Of a stretch of DNA of 64,000 nucleotides, positions 27,168 to 36,973 are shown piece after piece. Source of the stretch: Bifidobacterium asteroides (lineage in GTDB: Bacteria > Actinomycetota > Actinomycetes > Actinomycetales > Bifidobacteriaceae); NCBI RefSeq assembly GCF_009683175.1, contig NZ_WKKW01000001.1, positions 558,001 through 622,000 on the forward strand, given 5' to 3'. The notes below the pieces were generated by a model. That model ran no database searches and was not told where the DNA came from. It was given only the letters and a program-made list of their open reading frames with translations. The position numbers were made by a program, and so were the translations under genes. The number at the start of each line of letters is the position of its first letter. Positions within the stretch are counted from its first letter, which is position 1.

Positions 27168-27437
27168 TCAGTGGCGTAGTCCAAGACGCTCCACCAGGGA
27201 ACGGTAGCGGTTGATGTCCACCTTCTTGAGGTAATCCAGCAACCGGCGACGATGGCCGACCATGAGCAGCAGGCCGCGACGCGAATGATGGTCGTGCTGA
27301 TGCTGCTTGAGGTGCTCGGTCAGGTCGGAGATGCGCTTGCTCAGCAGAGCCACCTGGACCTCGGGGGAACCGGTGTCACCCTCGTGGGTCGCGTATTCCT
27401 TGACGATTGCCTGCTTCTGCTCACTCGTAAGAGCCAC
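27168..27437 (-). CDS. rpsO: 30S ribosomal protein S15
   Basis: An 89-residue primary 16S rRNA-binding protein of the small subunit. The sequence is textbook S15: [20 protein letters not shown], then [36 protein letters not shown] and the final [11 protein letters not shown]. The start is GTG (27435-27437) preceded by AGAGGAGGA at a good distance. pnp lies downstream in the same direction. Confidence 0.97.
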   Translation of the reverse strand: MALTSEQKQAIVKEYATHEGDTGSPEVQVALLSKRISDLTEHLKQHQHDHHSRRGLLLMVGHRRRLLDYLKKVDINRYRSLVERLGLRH

Positions 27438-27526
27438 GGCTCCTCCTCTTGCATTCTTCCGTTACGCGGTGCACCAGCCCTATGCTGAAGCGCTCTCGAT
27501 CCGCGGGCGAAACACGCCAAAAGTCA

Positions 27527-27554
27527 ATTATACACATTTTGCGGACCAAGCAAA
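27527..27554 (-). promoter_or_regulatory. Promoter of rpsO
   Basis: On the minus strand a perfect TATAAT (27527-27532) is preceded at 16-17 bases by TTTGCT/GTTTGC, a weak -35 box. The start lies about 80 bases upstream of the rpsO GTG. The rest of the 319-base spacer between rpsO and the DUF4176 gene (27438-27756) shows no other gene or clear signal. Confidence 0.6.
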
Positions 27555-27756
27555 CAGTGACGGAATCAGCAAAACAAAGGAAAGCACACCGAAGATTGGA
27601 TTGGCGCCAATGAGGAATGAGCCATTTCACTCCGATGTAGCGAAGATGTCGCACTGTGTTGCATGAACCGACCGTGATTTACCGTGTAGTCCTACCATAG
27701 GTTGTTAGAGAAGTTGAAGGAAGGCAACTTCATTCATCCACCGAAGAGGGCACCTA

Positions 27757-28086
27757 ATGAAACAATCCGAGCAGAACTCCATCAAACCAGAAGATACCAT
27801 TCTTCCTTTGGGATCCGTGGTGAAAACCAGAAGAGACCCGGGTACCCTGCTGGTCATCATCGCCCGCGCTCCGTTGACAGTCATGCATGGAACAACGGGT
27901 TACTTTGACTATGGTGCCGTACAATTCCCGTATGGCATGACCGATCCGGCCAAGATCATTTTCTTCAACCGCCAAGACGTGACGGAAAAAGTGTTCATGG
28001 GATATATCAACGCCGAGGAACGATCCTATGAACAAAGGTTTGATGAAGTCACCAAATCAACCTCCTACCCCCACCTTCATCTTTGA
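27757..28086 (+). CDS. DUF4176 domain protein
   Basis: A 109-residue soluble protein. The pattern LPLGSVVKTRRDPGTLLVII, then YFDYGAVQFPYGM, then FFNRQDVTEKVFMGYINAEE matches the DUF4176 layout: a glycine turn and valines at the start, a Tyr-Asp block in the middle and a GY-DEE-like end. DUF4176 proteins are small cytoplasmic proteins often found in type VII secretion or LXG/WXG toxin loci. Their function is unknown. The next stretch contains a broken glycine-zipper gene, which agrees with a decayed locus of that kind. The ATG at 27757 has GAAGAGGG-like sequence upstream. Confidence 0.7.
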   Translation: MKQSEQNSIKPEDTILPLGSVVKTRRDPGTLLVIIARAPLTVMHGTTGYFDYGAVQFPYGMTDPAKIIFFNRQDVTEKVFMGYINAEERSYEQRFDEVTKSTSYPHLHL

Positions 28087-28284
28087 TTCAGTTACCGGTC
28101 ACATAGGACATACTCGATAAAAGGGATAGAGGGGAGAAGACCAAAAACGACCTTGACGGATGCGTTGATGAAGCAACCGCCTAGGCCATGCAACTGAGCA
28201 CGTTGAACCGCTCTCTCATGGTCGGCGATTTTCTTCGGTTTTGAATCATTGAGCGGCATTGTTGATTCCTTCGGCACATACTGA

Positions 28285-28525
28285 CAACAGGCAGCTACCC
28301 AAGACGCTATGGCTCATGGCCTGATCACTGCCTCTGATGGTGTTATCGGTGCTGCAGCATGAGCTGCCGCTGGAGCAGTTGTGGGATTCAATCGCCCCTG
28401 CACCAGGTAGGATTGTAGGAGCTGGAATTGGTTTAGTCGTAGGATACCTCGGTACAGTAGCCGGCAACGCTTTTTACGACGATTCCGTCAATCGCGGGAA
28501 TGGAGATGACAGTGGGGCCATATGA
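28285..28525 (+). pseudogene. Broken glycine-zipper protein, C-terminal remnant
   Basis: Two frames on the plus strand read like parts of one protein. The first gives QQAATQDAMAHGLITASDG and then a stop at 28360-28362, after which AAAGAVVGF continues in the same frame. A shift then leads to PAPGRIVGAGIGLVVGYLG followed by TVAGNAFYDDSV, ending at 28525. Ala/Gly zipper helices of this sort (VGAGIG...VGYLGT...GNAFYD) are common at the ends of secreted toxin or LXG-type proteins. At least one in-frame stop and one frameshift interrupt it, and no start is visible. The family assignment is tentative. Confidence 0.45.
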
Positions 28526-28618
28526 AGGACAATCTATGGTAGCTTTCCCACTGTCTCCTGCATCGCCATGTGCGCGGCTCGGATTGAAACCGGGGATGAT
28601 ATTAGTGGGGGCGTACTG

Positions 28619-29944
28619 ATGTTGTACCTATTGATAGATGTCGCATTAGGCTCTCCGGCGATGCTGGTCTGGTTGTTTGTGTTGATGTCGTTCAATGCGT
28701 GGAGGTCGAGGCGGCTGATGGACCGCGTCCTGGCGCCCTACCTTCTGGCGCGGGGCCTGTGCCTGCAGACCTTCCAGGGGCATGTGTGGCGGCGGCGCGG
28801 CAGGATCGGCCGGCCCCGGCCCGGGCAGGTCCTGCCCCTGGGCTCCCTGGTCGTCCTGGCCGACGGGCCTGCCACCGTATCCGGGGCCTACAGAGGCACC
28901 GGATGGTTCGACAGGCTGGGAGAGGACGGGCTAGTGGTCCGCCTGGTCGGCCAGTATGTGCAGCCACCCGAACAGACCACCGGGTCATCCGGTCCATGGT
29001 ACGCGGGCAGGATCTGCTCCGTGGGCGGCGTTGCCTGCGGACCCGGCGTAGTTCCCGGGGGCGACGCTCCCCTGCCCGAGGTCGGCGTCGGCCACACCCC
29101 CGACCCCGGCCTGGTCATCTTCACCCAGGACCAGGTCAGCCTCCTGGCCTGGAAGGGACCCGACAACCCCGTCACCAGGCTCCTGCGCGCCCGCCAGGTT
29201 CGCGCCCTCGCCCGCGATCACCGGCGGGAGGACCAGGTTCGCCGCCGGACACGGCCGATGCCGAACTGGCACGCCAGCCGCCCCGCATGGTGGCGCTACG
29301 AAGCCATCGGCTTCCTGCCCGACCGGTTCACCCGCGTCTACTGGGACCGCGTCCGCAACCAGCCCGTTAAGGCCCCCATGCGCTACCGGACCCCGGAAGC
29401 CAGGGAATACAACAGAAGACACTACTCCGTCCCCTTATCCGTCATCGCGCTGATCGTCATCATCTTCATATCCGCCTTAAAAATAGCCCGCGCATGGCAC
29501 CGCTCCGAACCGTACCATCCACTCCAGGGCGGCGATGTCCTCCTGGGCATGCCCCGACGGACCACAGCGATCGTCAGCTGCGTCCTAGGCCTCGCCATCG
29601 GCGTCGGCGCATGGGTTTGGGCCACCCACCGGCAATTCCCCCAACACCAAATGACCCCGGCCAGCAGCCGCGAACTCCAAATCGCCCTCGACAATTACTG
29701 GATCGGCATGCGATACATCACAGGAACTACCATCCCCTACACCATGCATGTCCTCGGCTACAGCGTTTACATCCTGGTGCCGCTCATGCTCCTCACTGAT
29801 TTCTTCACCCTTCCCGAATGGGTCCATACCCTCATGGGCTGGCCCTTCGTCGCTCTGTTTGTGACCTGCGGGAGCCTAATCATCATAGATACCTCCTACG
29901 CCGAGCGGATAGCCAAACGCCTGGATCGGGAATTAGCCGAGTAA
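28619..29944 (+). CDS. Membrane protein of unknown function
   Basis: A 441-residue protein not matched to a known family. Hydrophobic segments lie at about residues 3-22, 290-306, 327-350, 378-402 and 408-425, so an N-terminal anchor, a soluble middle of about 250 residues and a cluster of C-terminal helices are likely. The middle contains VLPLGSLVVLADGPATVSGA followed by YRGTGWFDRLGEDG, which resembles the opening of the DUF4176 protein encoded just upstream; a distant relationship is possible. The ATG at 28619 (GGGGG 8 bases before) is preferred over 28568. Base composition is sharply GC-rich (28700-29400) compared with the AT-richer flanks. Confidence 0.6.
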   Translation: MLYLLIDVALGSPAMLVWLFVLMSFNAWRSRRLMDRVLAPYLLARGLCLQTFQGHVWRRRGRIGRPRPGQVLPLGSLVVLADGPATVSGAYRGTGWFDRLGEDGLVVRLVGQYVQPPEQTTGSSGPWYAGRICSVGGVACGPGVVPGGDAPLPEVGVGHTPDPGLVIFTQDQVSLLAWKGPDNPVTRLLRARQVRALARDHRREDQVRRRTRPMPNWHASRPAWWRYEAIGFLPDRFTRVYWDRVRNQPVKAPMRYRTPEAREYNRRHYSVPLSVIALIVIIFISALKIARAWHRSEPYHPLQGGDVLLGMPRRTTAIVSCVLGLAIGVGAWVWATHRQFPQHQMTPASSRELQIALDNYWIGMRYITGTTIPYTMHVLGYSVYILVPLMLLTDFFTLPEWVHTLMGWPFVALFVTCGSLIIIDTSYAERIAKRLDRELAE

Positions 29945-30104
29945 AGCCCATATGCATCAGCCCCCTCCCCCGTGGTCAATTGCGCTTTGGTCTTACGTTC
30001 GCACCTCTTGACAGCGTGCGGACAGGAATCAACCCAAAACCACAACTGACAGTTACCGACACCCATCGTGCAGCATATTCTGGTAAATTCAGCGATCCTA
30101 TGAT

Positions 30105-30821
30105 TCATGCCGCGGTGATGAGGCCTCCGAAGAGGACGATGGCGATGGCAATCAGTTCAATGATGAAGAACATGGACAGGGCCGACCAGCTGTGAGTCAG
30201 CGTGTTCCAGGGGGAATCCTTGCGCACGCAGACCAGGATGGCCACAAAAATAACGGCAAAGACCGCCACGCCCAGCCCGGCCGCGATGATGCCCAGATTG
30301 GCCGCGTTGGCCAGGATGGCCTGATGCTGGTAGACGACAAAGGTGCTGTACCAGAAGTTCATCTTGAGCAGACAGAGGCCGGCGATCAGCTGTTCGGCTG
30401 CCAGGCCCAGCACGAAGACCACCCGCCAGAACCAGGAGGACGACTCGATGATGGACATGCCGATGCCCATAAAGGTCAGCACGGTCACCGTCCAAGCGAT
30501 CAAGGCAATGCCACGCGGATCCAGAACCGAGGCATAGTGGAGCACGCCCTGGGTATGGTTGATGGCCAGCGAGCGCCCATATCCATAAGGAATGACGATG
30601 GCCAGGAGGATCGCCAGCGCGAAGATCACCCAGCGGACCGGGCGAGCACGGCGCTGCTCAATCTCAGCCAGAGAGTATTCAGAGTCCGGAATGGTCGCCT
30701 CAGGATGAGCCGAAACCTTGTTCACTGCGGTCGCCTCATCCGGATGCGGTTGCACGACTGCGGAATCCGTTGCCTCGCTTCTGCAGGATTCCGCGCCATC
30801 CGCATCGTCGAATTGCTCCAT
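30105..30821 (-). CDS. Multi-pass membrane protein of unknown function
   Basis: A 238-residue protein. About 60 polar, acidic N-terminal residues are followed by five hydrophobic segments (roughly residues 63-83, 95-120, 130-155, 165-190 and 205-235). No family is recognised. The open frame reaches 30860, giving 13 more residues. A TATAAG box near 30868-30873 would start transcription too close to that upstream ATG, so the ATG at 30819-30821 (GGAGG 11 bases before) is preferred. It is convergent with the unknown membrane protein gene to its left. Confidence 0.6.
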   Translation of the reverse strand: MEQFDDADGAESCRSEATDSAVVQPHPDEATAVNKVSAHPEATIPDSEYSLAEIEQRRARPVRWVIFALAILLAIVIPYGYGRSLAINHTQGVLHYASVLDPRGIALIAWTVTVLTFMGIGMSIIESSSWFWRVVFVLGLAAEQLIAGLCLLKMNFWYSTFVVYQHQAILANAANLGIIAAGLGVAVFAVIFVAILVCVRKDSPWNTLTHSWSALSMFFIIELIAIAIVLFGGLITAA

Positions 30822-30860
30822 CGGCGACCACACCTCCAAGTCCGCTACTCGTGGACACAT

Positions 30861-31172
30861 CGCCTACAAGCTTATACCGGGAGGCGCATCCGCACCCAGG
30901 AATACCCGGGCCGCGTCTTCTGCCCAACCGATCATGCGCATCTGAAAACCATAGCAATCCGTGTGCAAACACTCTGCTAGTCATCTGCAAAGCGGAAATG
31001 GGTGCCTTGAAGGCAGAAACAACTTTCAATCAGGACGCATCAATGCGATTGCTGGGACTGAAGAAGAATCAAACACTCATGTTCGAACCATGAAGCGGTC
31101 ATGGATGCTCCCCGGCGCTCCTATAGCGCTTCCTTTACTAATTGCAGCAATATATAGGAGCCCCGGGATGAA
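30861..31172. other. Gene-poor spacer
   Basis: About 310 bases without a convincing gene on either strand. The left end probably holds the promoter of the membrane protein gene (TATAAG near 30870). Nothing else is recognised. Confidence 0.5.
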
Positions 31173-31457
31173 TCAGTCGAACTGCCTGATGCCGAGGACA
31201 TCGTAGAAACTCACCTTGCTATTGCCGCCGAAACCAGCACCATAGTTCGTCCCATAGTATGTCCGATCCGACTGGATCATTTTCCTGTCCTCATCATCCA
31301 GCGAATCCCAGACCCGCCGTTCGGTCTCATCCATATCATCAGTAATGGGATAGCATGACGCGTAACTGTTGATCCGGTCATCAGGAATATGGTCATGAGT
31401 GGTGCAGGCCTTATCCTTGGATGCCATTTTTCTCATGAAATCCTCATCCATAGCCAT
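31173..31457 (-). CDS. Small acidic protein of unknown function
   Basis: A 94-residue soluble, acidic protein rich in Asp, Met and Tyr (MAMDEDFMRKMASKDKACT, later DRTYYGTNYGAGFGGNSK). No family is recognised. It is judged a real gene because AGAGGAG precedes the ATG and the composition is protein-like with no low-complexity shadow. It is the last gene before the old end of the CRISPR array, which starts 51 bases further on. Confidence 0.5.
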   Translation of the reverse strand: MAMDEDFMRKMASKDKACTTHDHIPDDRINSYASCYPITDDMDETERRVWDSLDDEDRKMIQSDRTYYGTNYGAGFGGNSKVSFYDVLGIRQFD

Positions 31458-31508
31458 TCATCTCCTCTCATATTTGTGTTCCTGAAGGGCATCATCCGAT
31501 GGCCCGTG

Positions 31509-34500
31509 GGATCATTCCTGCAGATGCGGGGAACACCAGCAGTATTTGTATACTCCTAAACTGTTGAGGTCCACTTCTTTGTATCATCCTCGCGGATGTA
31601 GGGAGCACAAGTTGGCAGTCCGTGTCGCGGTACGCTGATTGGGATCATCCCCGCAGATGCGGGGAGCACGTGTCGGAACCGAGCGGCAGTAGGAAATTGC
31701 CGGGATCATCCCCGCAGATGCGGGGAGCACCATTATATATACCGCCTTATCTGCCAAGAATTAGGATCATCCCCGCAGGTGCGGGGAGCACAACCAGGTG
31801 GCTAACCGGTTCAAGTGGAATCACGAATCATCCCCGCAGATGCGGGGAGCACAAGCGTCCCATGTGACGTTGCACAGGGAGATTGGGATCATCCCCGCAG
31901 ATGCGGGGAGCACAGCATCCATAAGATGGTCGTCGCCATCCTTGGGGGATCATCCCCGCAGATGCGGGGAGCACCGTGTTGATAAGACCCGCAGTGGTCG
32001 CCCCGTAGGATCATCCCCGCAGATGCGGGGAGCACTATTGGCGCATCACCTCGCCACGCGCACCACTGGGATCATCCCCGCAGATGCGGGGAGCACACCT
32101 CCTCGACAGTGATATGCAGTTGGTCGAGCGGATCATCCCCGCAGATGCGGGGAGCACCGGGACAGACCTTCGAGCAATGGGCCCAGACCGGGATCATCCC
32201 CGCAGATGCGGGGAGCACGCATCCGGCAAGATCGACACCTTCGAGGACGGCGGATCATCCCCGCAGATGCGGGGAGCACTGGATCGTATGCCATGCAGAA
32301 TTTTCGTAACGAGGATCATCCCCGCAGATGCGGGGAGCACTCTTTCCGCCAAACGGCTTTATCTGCTGACCTTGGATCATCCCCGCAGATGCGGGGAGCA
32401 CGTGGGCGTGGCAGCCGTCAAGGCCTTCATGGACGGATCATCCCCGCAGATGCGGGAAGCACGAACCACATTACTGTGTGCATTGCGGACAGCGGGGATC
32501 ATCCCCGCAGATGCGGGGAGCACTGCCGCGAATGAACTAAAGTTGAACGACCATAAGGATCATCCCCGCAGATGCGGGGAGCACTACCGGTATCCATGGT
32601 TTCCCCTTTCCTCGCCAGGGATCATCCCCGCAGATGCGGGGAGCACCCGGAAAGTACAGGATACACAGACTGTTCAGGAGAATCATCCCCGCAGATGCGG
32701 GGAGCACGCCGGCCTCTGGTGTTGTGCGCATCTGCCGTCCGGATCATCCCCGCAGATGCGGGGAGCACAGAATGATTTTCGGCAGATTTTCATACGCCAT
32801 AGGATCATCCCCGCAGATGCGGGGAGCACGCAAGCTGATGGAAGGCAGAACCATTAAAAAGGGGATCATCCCCGCAGATGCGGGGAGCACGAAATGAATT
32901 GTATACAGCAAACGATGCGAATGGGATCATCCCCGCAGATGCGGGGAGCACGCTGAAAAGTCCATCCGTCGTCATTACAAGGACGGATCATCCCCGCAGA
33001 TGCGGGGAGCACGATAATCTGGATTTGGACATGGAGGGACCGGAAGGATCATCCCCGCAGATGCGGGGAGCACTGTTCCGCATTCGCCTTATCAATTTTT
33101 GAGTCAGGATCATCCCCGCAGATGCGGGGAGCACGCGCCCGGCTTGATTGCGGATCGCATTCAAAAAGGATCATCCCCGCAGATGCGGGGAGCACCTTAT
33201 TTTGAGATTCGCGGAGAGACAGAAAATAGGATCATCCCCGCAGATGCGGGGAGCACTAGTCGGCGGACGGGGACACCCCGTACCCGGGGGGATCATCCCC
33301 GCAGATGCGGGGAGCACGATATGAGCCGGCAGAAAGACAAAGGAACGAAGGGATCATCCCCGCAGATGCGGGGAGCACCTCGTGGCAGGTCCTCGCAGAT
33401 CGGGCATTTGGGGATCATCCCCGCAGATGCGGGGAGCACTGGCACACCACCTTTCAGCAGATAAGCGGCCTAGGATCATCCCCGCAGATGCGGGGAGCAC
33501 AGCTTATCGCCGTCAGTCCTGTCCAAGTACTTGGGATCATCCCCGCAGATGCGGGGAGCACTCTATGCTGATCTGCCGGGGTCGTTTTGGCGGAGGATCA
33601 TCCCCGCAGATGCGGGGAGCACAGTGCCTTGGATACGGCCTGAGCTGTATCGAGCGGATCATCCCCGCAGATGCGGGGAGCACCCCATCATCCGATTCTT
33701 CATAGTGGGTGACTGCGGATCATCCCCGCAGATGCGGGGAGCACGCCTTGAAGGCTGCTCGTTCTGACATCCATACGGGATCATCCCCGCAGATGCGGGG
33801 AGCACGCAAATCACTTGTGAAATACTTCAATGTGTGCCGGATCATCCCCGCAGATGCGGGGAGCACTGCGTGCTGCCGCCGGAGAGCATGAGCGCGGTGG
33901 GATCATCCCCGCAGATGCGGGGAGCACGAAAATTCAGGTATCTCCCAGCTAGGCATGCAGGGATCATCCCCGCAGATGCGGGGAGCACACCAAAACCTCA
34001 CCAACTCATTTAGTCTCGGCAGGATCATCCCCGCAGATGCGGGGAGCACCAACGCCTATCTGCATTTTTGGTCGGCCAACGGGGATCATCCCCGCAGATG
34101 CGGGGAGCACATACCGGATGATGATACTCATCTCTACCACCCAGGGATCATCCCCGCAGATGCGGGGAGCACCCACCCGCTCACAAAAGCAGATGGACAT
34201 GTTGCAGGATCATCCCCGCAGATGCGGGGAGCACGTCTGGGCGTTGTAGCACCCCTGATAGGAAGTGGGATCATTCCCGCAGATGCGGGGAGCACGGAGG
34301 CAGGGGATGTGGTCATGTGGCGTGGCGGGGATCATCCCCGCAGATGCGGGGAGCACCGTCCCCCAAATTCCCATAAAACAAGATTCAAGGGATCATCCCC
34401 GCAGATGCGGGGAGCACGGTCGGGGAGCGTGGGCCGAGTCCCCTTGGTCCGGATCATCCCCGCAGATGCGGGGAGCACGTTTCGGTTCCTTTCGGGCTGA

Positions 34501-36381
34501 CTGGGAATGCGGATCATCCCCGCAGATGCGGGGAGCACGACTCGGCAGCCGGAGGCCCGCATGGCATGCTGGGATCATCCCCGCAGATGCGGGGAGCACA
34601 TGCTCACCAGACGGGTGTGGACCGGACTGCCAGGATCATCCCCGCAGATGCGGGGAGCACCCTCTAGCTGCAGAATGATCGAACTCGAACATGGGATCAT
34701 CCCCGCAGATGCGGGGAGCACGGTCTGCATGTCGTCACCACACTAAGTGTCACAGGATCATCCCCGCAGATGCGGGGAGCACTTATTTAGGCTATCCACG
34801 TATGACTTACAGGCATTAGTAGAACAGAGGATCATCCCCGCAGATGCGGGGAGCACATCTCCACTCCTACGGTGACGCTGGATGTGACGGGATCATCCCC
34901 GCAGATGCGGGGAGCACAATTTTCGATTGATAACCAAATCGATGAAGACAGGATCATCCCCGCAGATGCGGGGAGCACGTCTTATCAGAAGTTCCAGAAA
35001 TTGTTGAATCAGGATCATCCCCGCAGATGCGGGGAGCACTAAAACTGACCTCAGACCAACCCATATGCACCGGGATCATCCCCGCAGATGCGGGGAGCAC
35101 TCCTCCGTGAATGCATACCGTAGCTGACTTTCGGGATCATCCCCGCAGATGCGGGGAGCACGTAGAGGGGGCGACTCGATAAATGGCTGGCAAAGGATCA
35201 TCCCCGCAGATGCGGGGAGCACATCACAAGGAGGCAATCTCCCTTTCGCCGTTTGGGATCATCCCCGCAGATGCGGGGAGCACTGGTGGCTGGACGACAA
35301 TCCAGGTTCGGACAAAGGATCATCCCCGCAGATGCGGGGAGCACAGCACGGCCTTGTTGTTGTCATGCGTCAGGTCAGGATCATCCCCGCAGATGCGGGG
35401 AGCACTCAATCGTATCGCCGGAATGTATGTCAATCAACGGATCATCCCCGCAGATGCGGGGAGCACTCATCATGTACATCCGATCCGACCTAACATCTAG
35501 GATCATCCCCGCAGATGCGGGGAGCACCTTTCCTCTTGGCTACCCAGACTTTACCCATGAGGATCATCCCCGCAGATGCGGGGAGCACCTCTACGATACT
35601 GGTAGCCAGATCATCAATGGGGGATCATCCCCGCAGATGCGGGGAGCGCCGCCCCAACACTTGCCTCACAAGTTGAAAATAAGGATCATCCCCGCAGATG
35701 CGGGGAGCACAGCATGTCTTGCATGGTCTTTCGCAATGACTGAGGATCATCCCCGCAGATGCGGGGAGCACTATCACACGGCCCCTAGCAGTGAGTAGGA
35801 AAAAGGATCATCCCCGCAGATGCGGGGAGCACTGGCTGAGAGTAAATGTGACAATTGCGGCAGAGGGATCATCCCCGCAGATGCGGGGAGCACAAGTTGC
35901 TTAGTTTGGATCAGATATTGGTTAAGGGATCATCCCCGCAGATGCGGGGAGCACATTCACTCATTTTCTTCCCTTACGTTTGATTGAGGATCATCCCCGC
36001 AGATGCGGGGAGCACGTATACCTTGTTGGATCGTCCATGTCAAAATTGGGATCATCCCCGCAGATGCGGGGAGCACAGGCGAGCGGCTTCTGGAGCGTCG
36101 TCAACGGAAGGATCATCCCCGCAGATGCGGGGAGCACCCACCGGCGACACTGGCAACACCGCCACCTGGAGGATCATCCCCGCAGATGCGGGGAGCACAT
36201 TAGCTGCTGCTGTTGTAACAGCATCGGCAACGGATCATCCCCGCAGATGCGGGGAGCACATACTTGGCAGTAGTATTGTTATAAGTGTTAAGGGATCATC
36301 CCCGCAGATGCGGGGAGCACGACACCAGCGGCACCCTCAATCAGCGGCAGTGAGGATCATCCCCGCAGATGCGGGGAGCAC
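31509..36381 (-). CRISPR. Type I-E CRISPR array, about 80 repeats
   Basis: The repeat unit is 28 nt, on the plus strand GGATCATCCCCGC, then AGAT, then GCGGGGAGCAC. Spacers are mostly 33 nt, giving a 61-nt period that can be followed through the block. By start positions I count 78 intervals from 31581 to 36354, plus a degenerate repeat at 31509, so about 80 repeats and 79 spacers. Read on the minus strand the repeat is GTGCTCCCCGC...GCGGGGATGATCC, the usual type I-E form, so transcription runs towards lower coordinates from a leader next to cas2. The two lowest repeats (31509, 31581) carry several changes, as expected for the old trailer end. Single-base variants occur at about 31764, 31825, 32436, 34268 and 35622. 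Two spacers are over-long: 31537-31580 (44 nt) and 34783-34828 (46 nt). Confidence 0.98.
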
Positions 36382-36589
36382 ACTTAGAAATCCTTGCAAT
36401 CCCAACAATACAATAGACAAGATCTCCGATTTTTAATGAGTTTGCATTTCGAACCCCTCTTCTATTCCCTGTCTCAGTTATTACAATTCAGACCATCTAC
36501 ACTGAGATCCTTATCAATGCACTGGCCCAGTAATCAGTACCTGGCACTCATCGGCAAAACTCATCTGAAAAGTGCAGCCCCGCTTGGAC
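36382..36589 (-). promoter_or_regulatory. CRISPR leader
   Basis: About 200 AT-rich bases lie between the first (newest) repeat and the end of the cas2 reading frame, with no coding potential. Position and orientation make it the leader that should hold the array promoter and the site of spacer insertion. No clear -35/-10 pair stands out, so the promoter itself is not placed. Confidence 0.7.
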
Positions 36590-36973
36590 TCAGCTGGATC
36601 GCGAGCGCCGGAACTTTGCCGCTCGTCTGTACTTGCTTGCATTGCTCCAACCAGTTCGACGGTATCGGTTTCCACCACCCGCAGATCTGCCATCGCCGCC
36701 TTCAGCAGGCCTCTCCATAAGAGTCAATCCTTCACAGTCGACTGGGTTCCAATCTGAGCGATGCACCTTGAAACTCAGATGCTACTCATTGCGGGCAGAA
36801 TAGACCATGATGGCCTTTCCGGTTCGGATCTGCCCTGTGATACGTTCCCAAAGCCGGTCCCGGACCCTAGCGGTGACTTGGCCAACGAAAACTCCAGAGG
36901 CTATCTCTAGGAGCCATCGGGTCAAATCCCCGCGCAGGCCCAGTGGGCATGCCGTCAAAACAACGACCACCAT
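36590..36973 (-). pseudogene. cas2: Cas2 (type I-E) interrupted by an in-frame amber codon
   Basis: Cas2 is the structural half of the Cas1-Cas2 spacer integrase. The frame from the ATG at 36971-36973 reads 63 residues (MVVVVLTACPLGLRGDLTRW to MVYSARNE) and meets TAG at 36782-36784. Beyond the stop the same frame keeps perfect Cas2 sense: HLSFKVHRSDWNPVDCEGL, TLMERP, then a basic GWSNASKYRRAAKFRR tail, ending in TGA at 36590-36592 (127 codons in all). The family has Gln at the stopped position (NEQ-LSFKVH), so a single CAG-to-TAG change explains it. The start overlaps the cas1 stop (ATGA). Unless the codon is suppressed or this is a sequence error, Cas2 is truncated after about half its length and adaptation should fail. 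Confidence 0.85.

Noticed and set aside
28092-28277. A 61-codon minus-strand frame between the DUF4176 gene and the broken glycine-zipper gene
   Set aside because: Weak start, no family features, and it overlaps the region of decayed coding sequence on the other strand.
31622-36436. Many open frames on both strands inside the CRISPR array, repeating HPRRCGEH, IIPADAGST or SSPQMRGA
   Set aside because: They are translations of the 28-nt repeat in different frames, not proteins.
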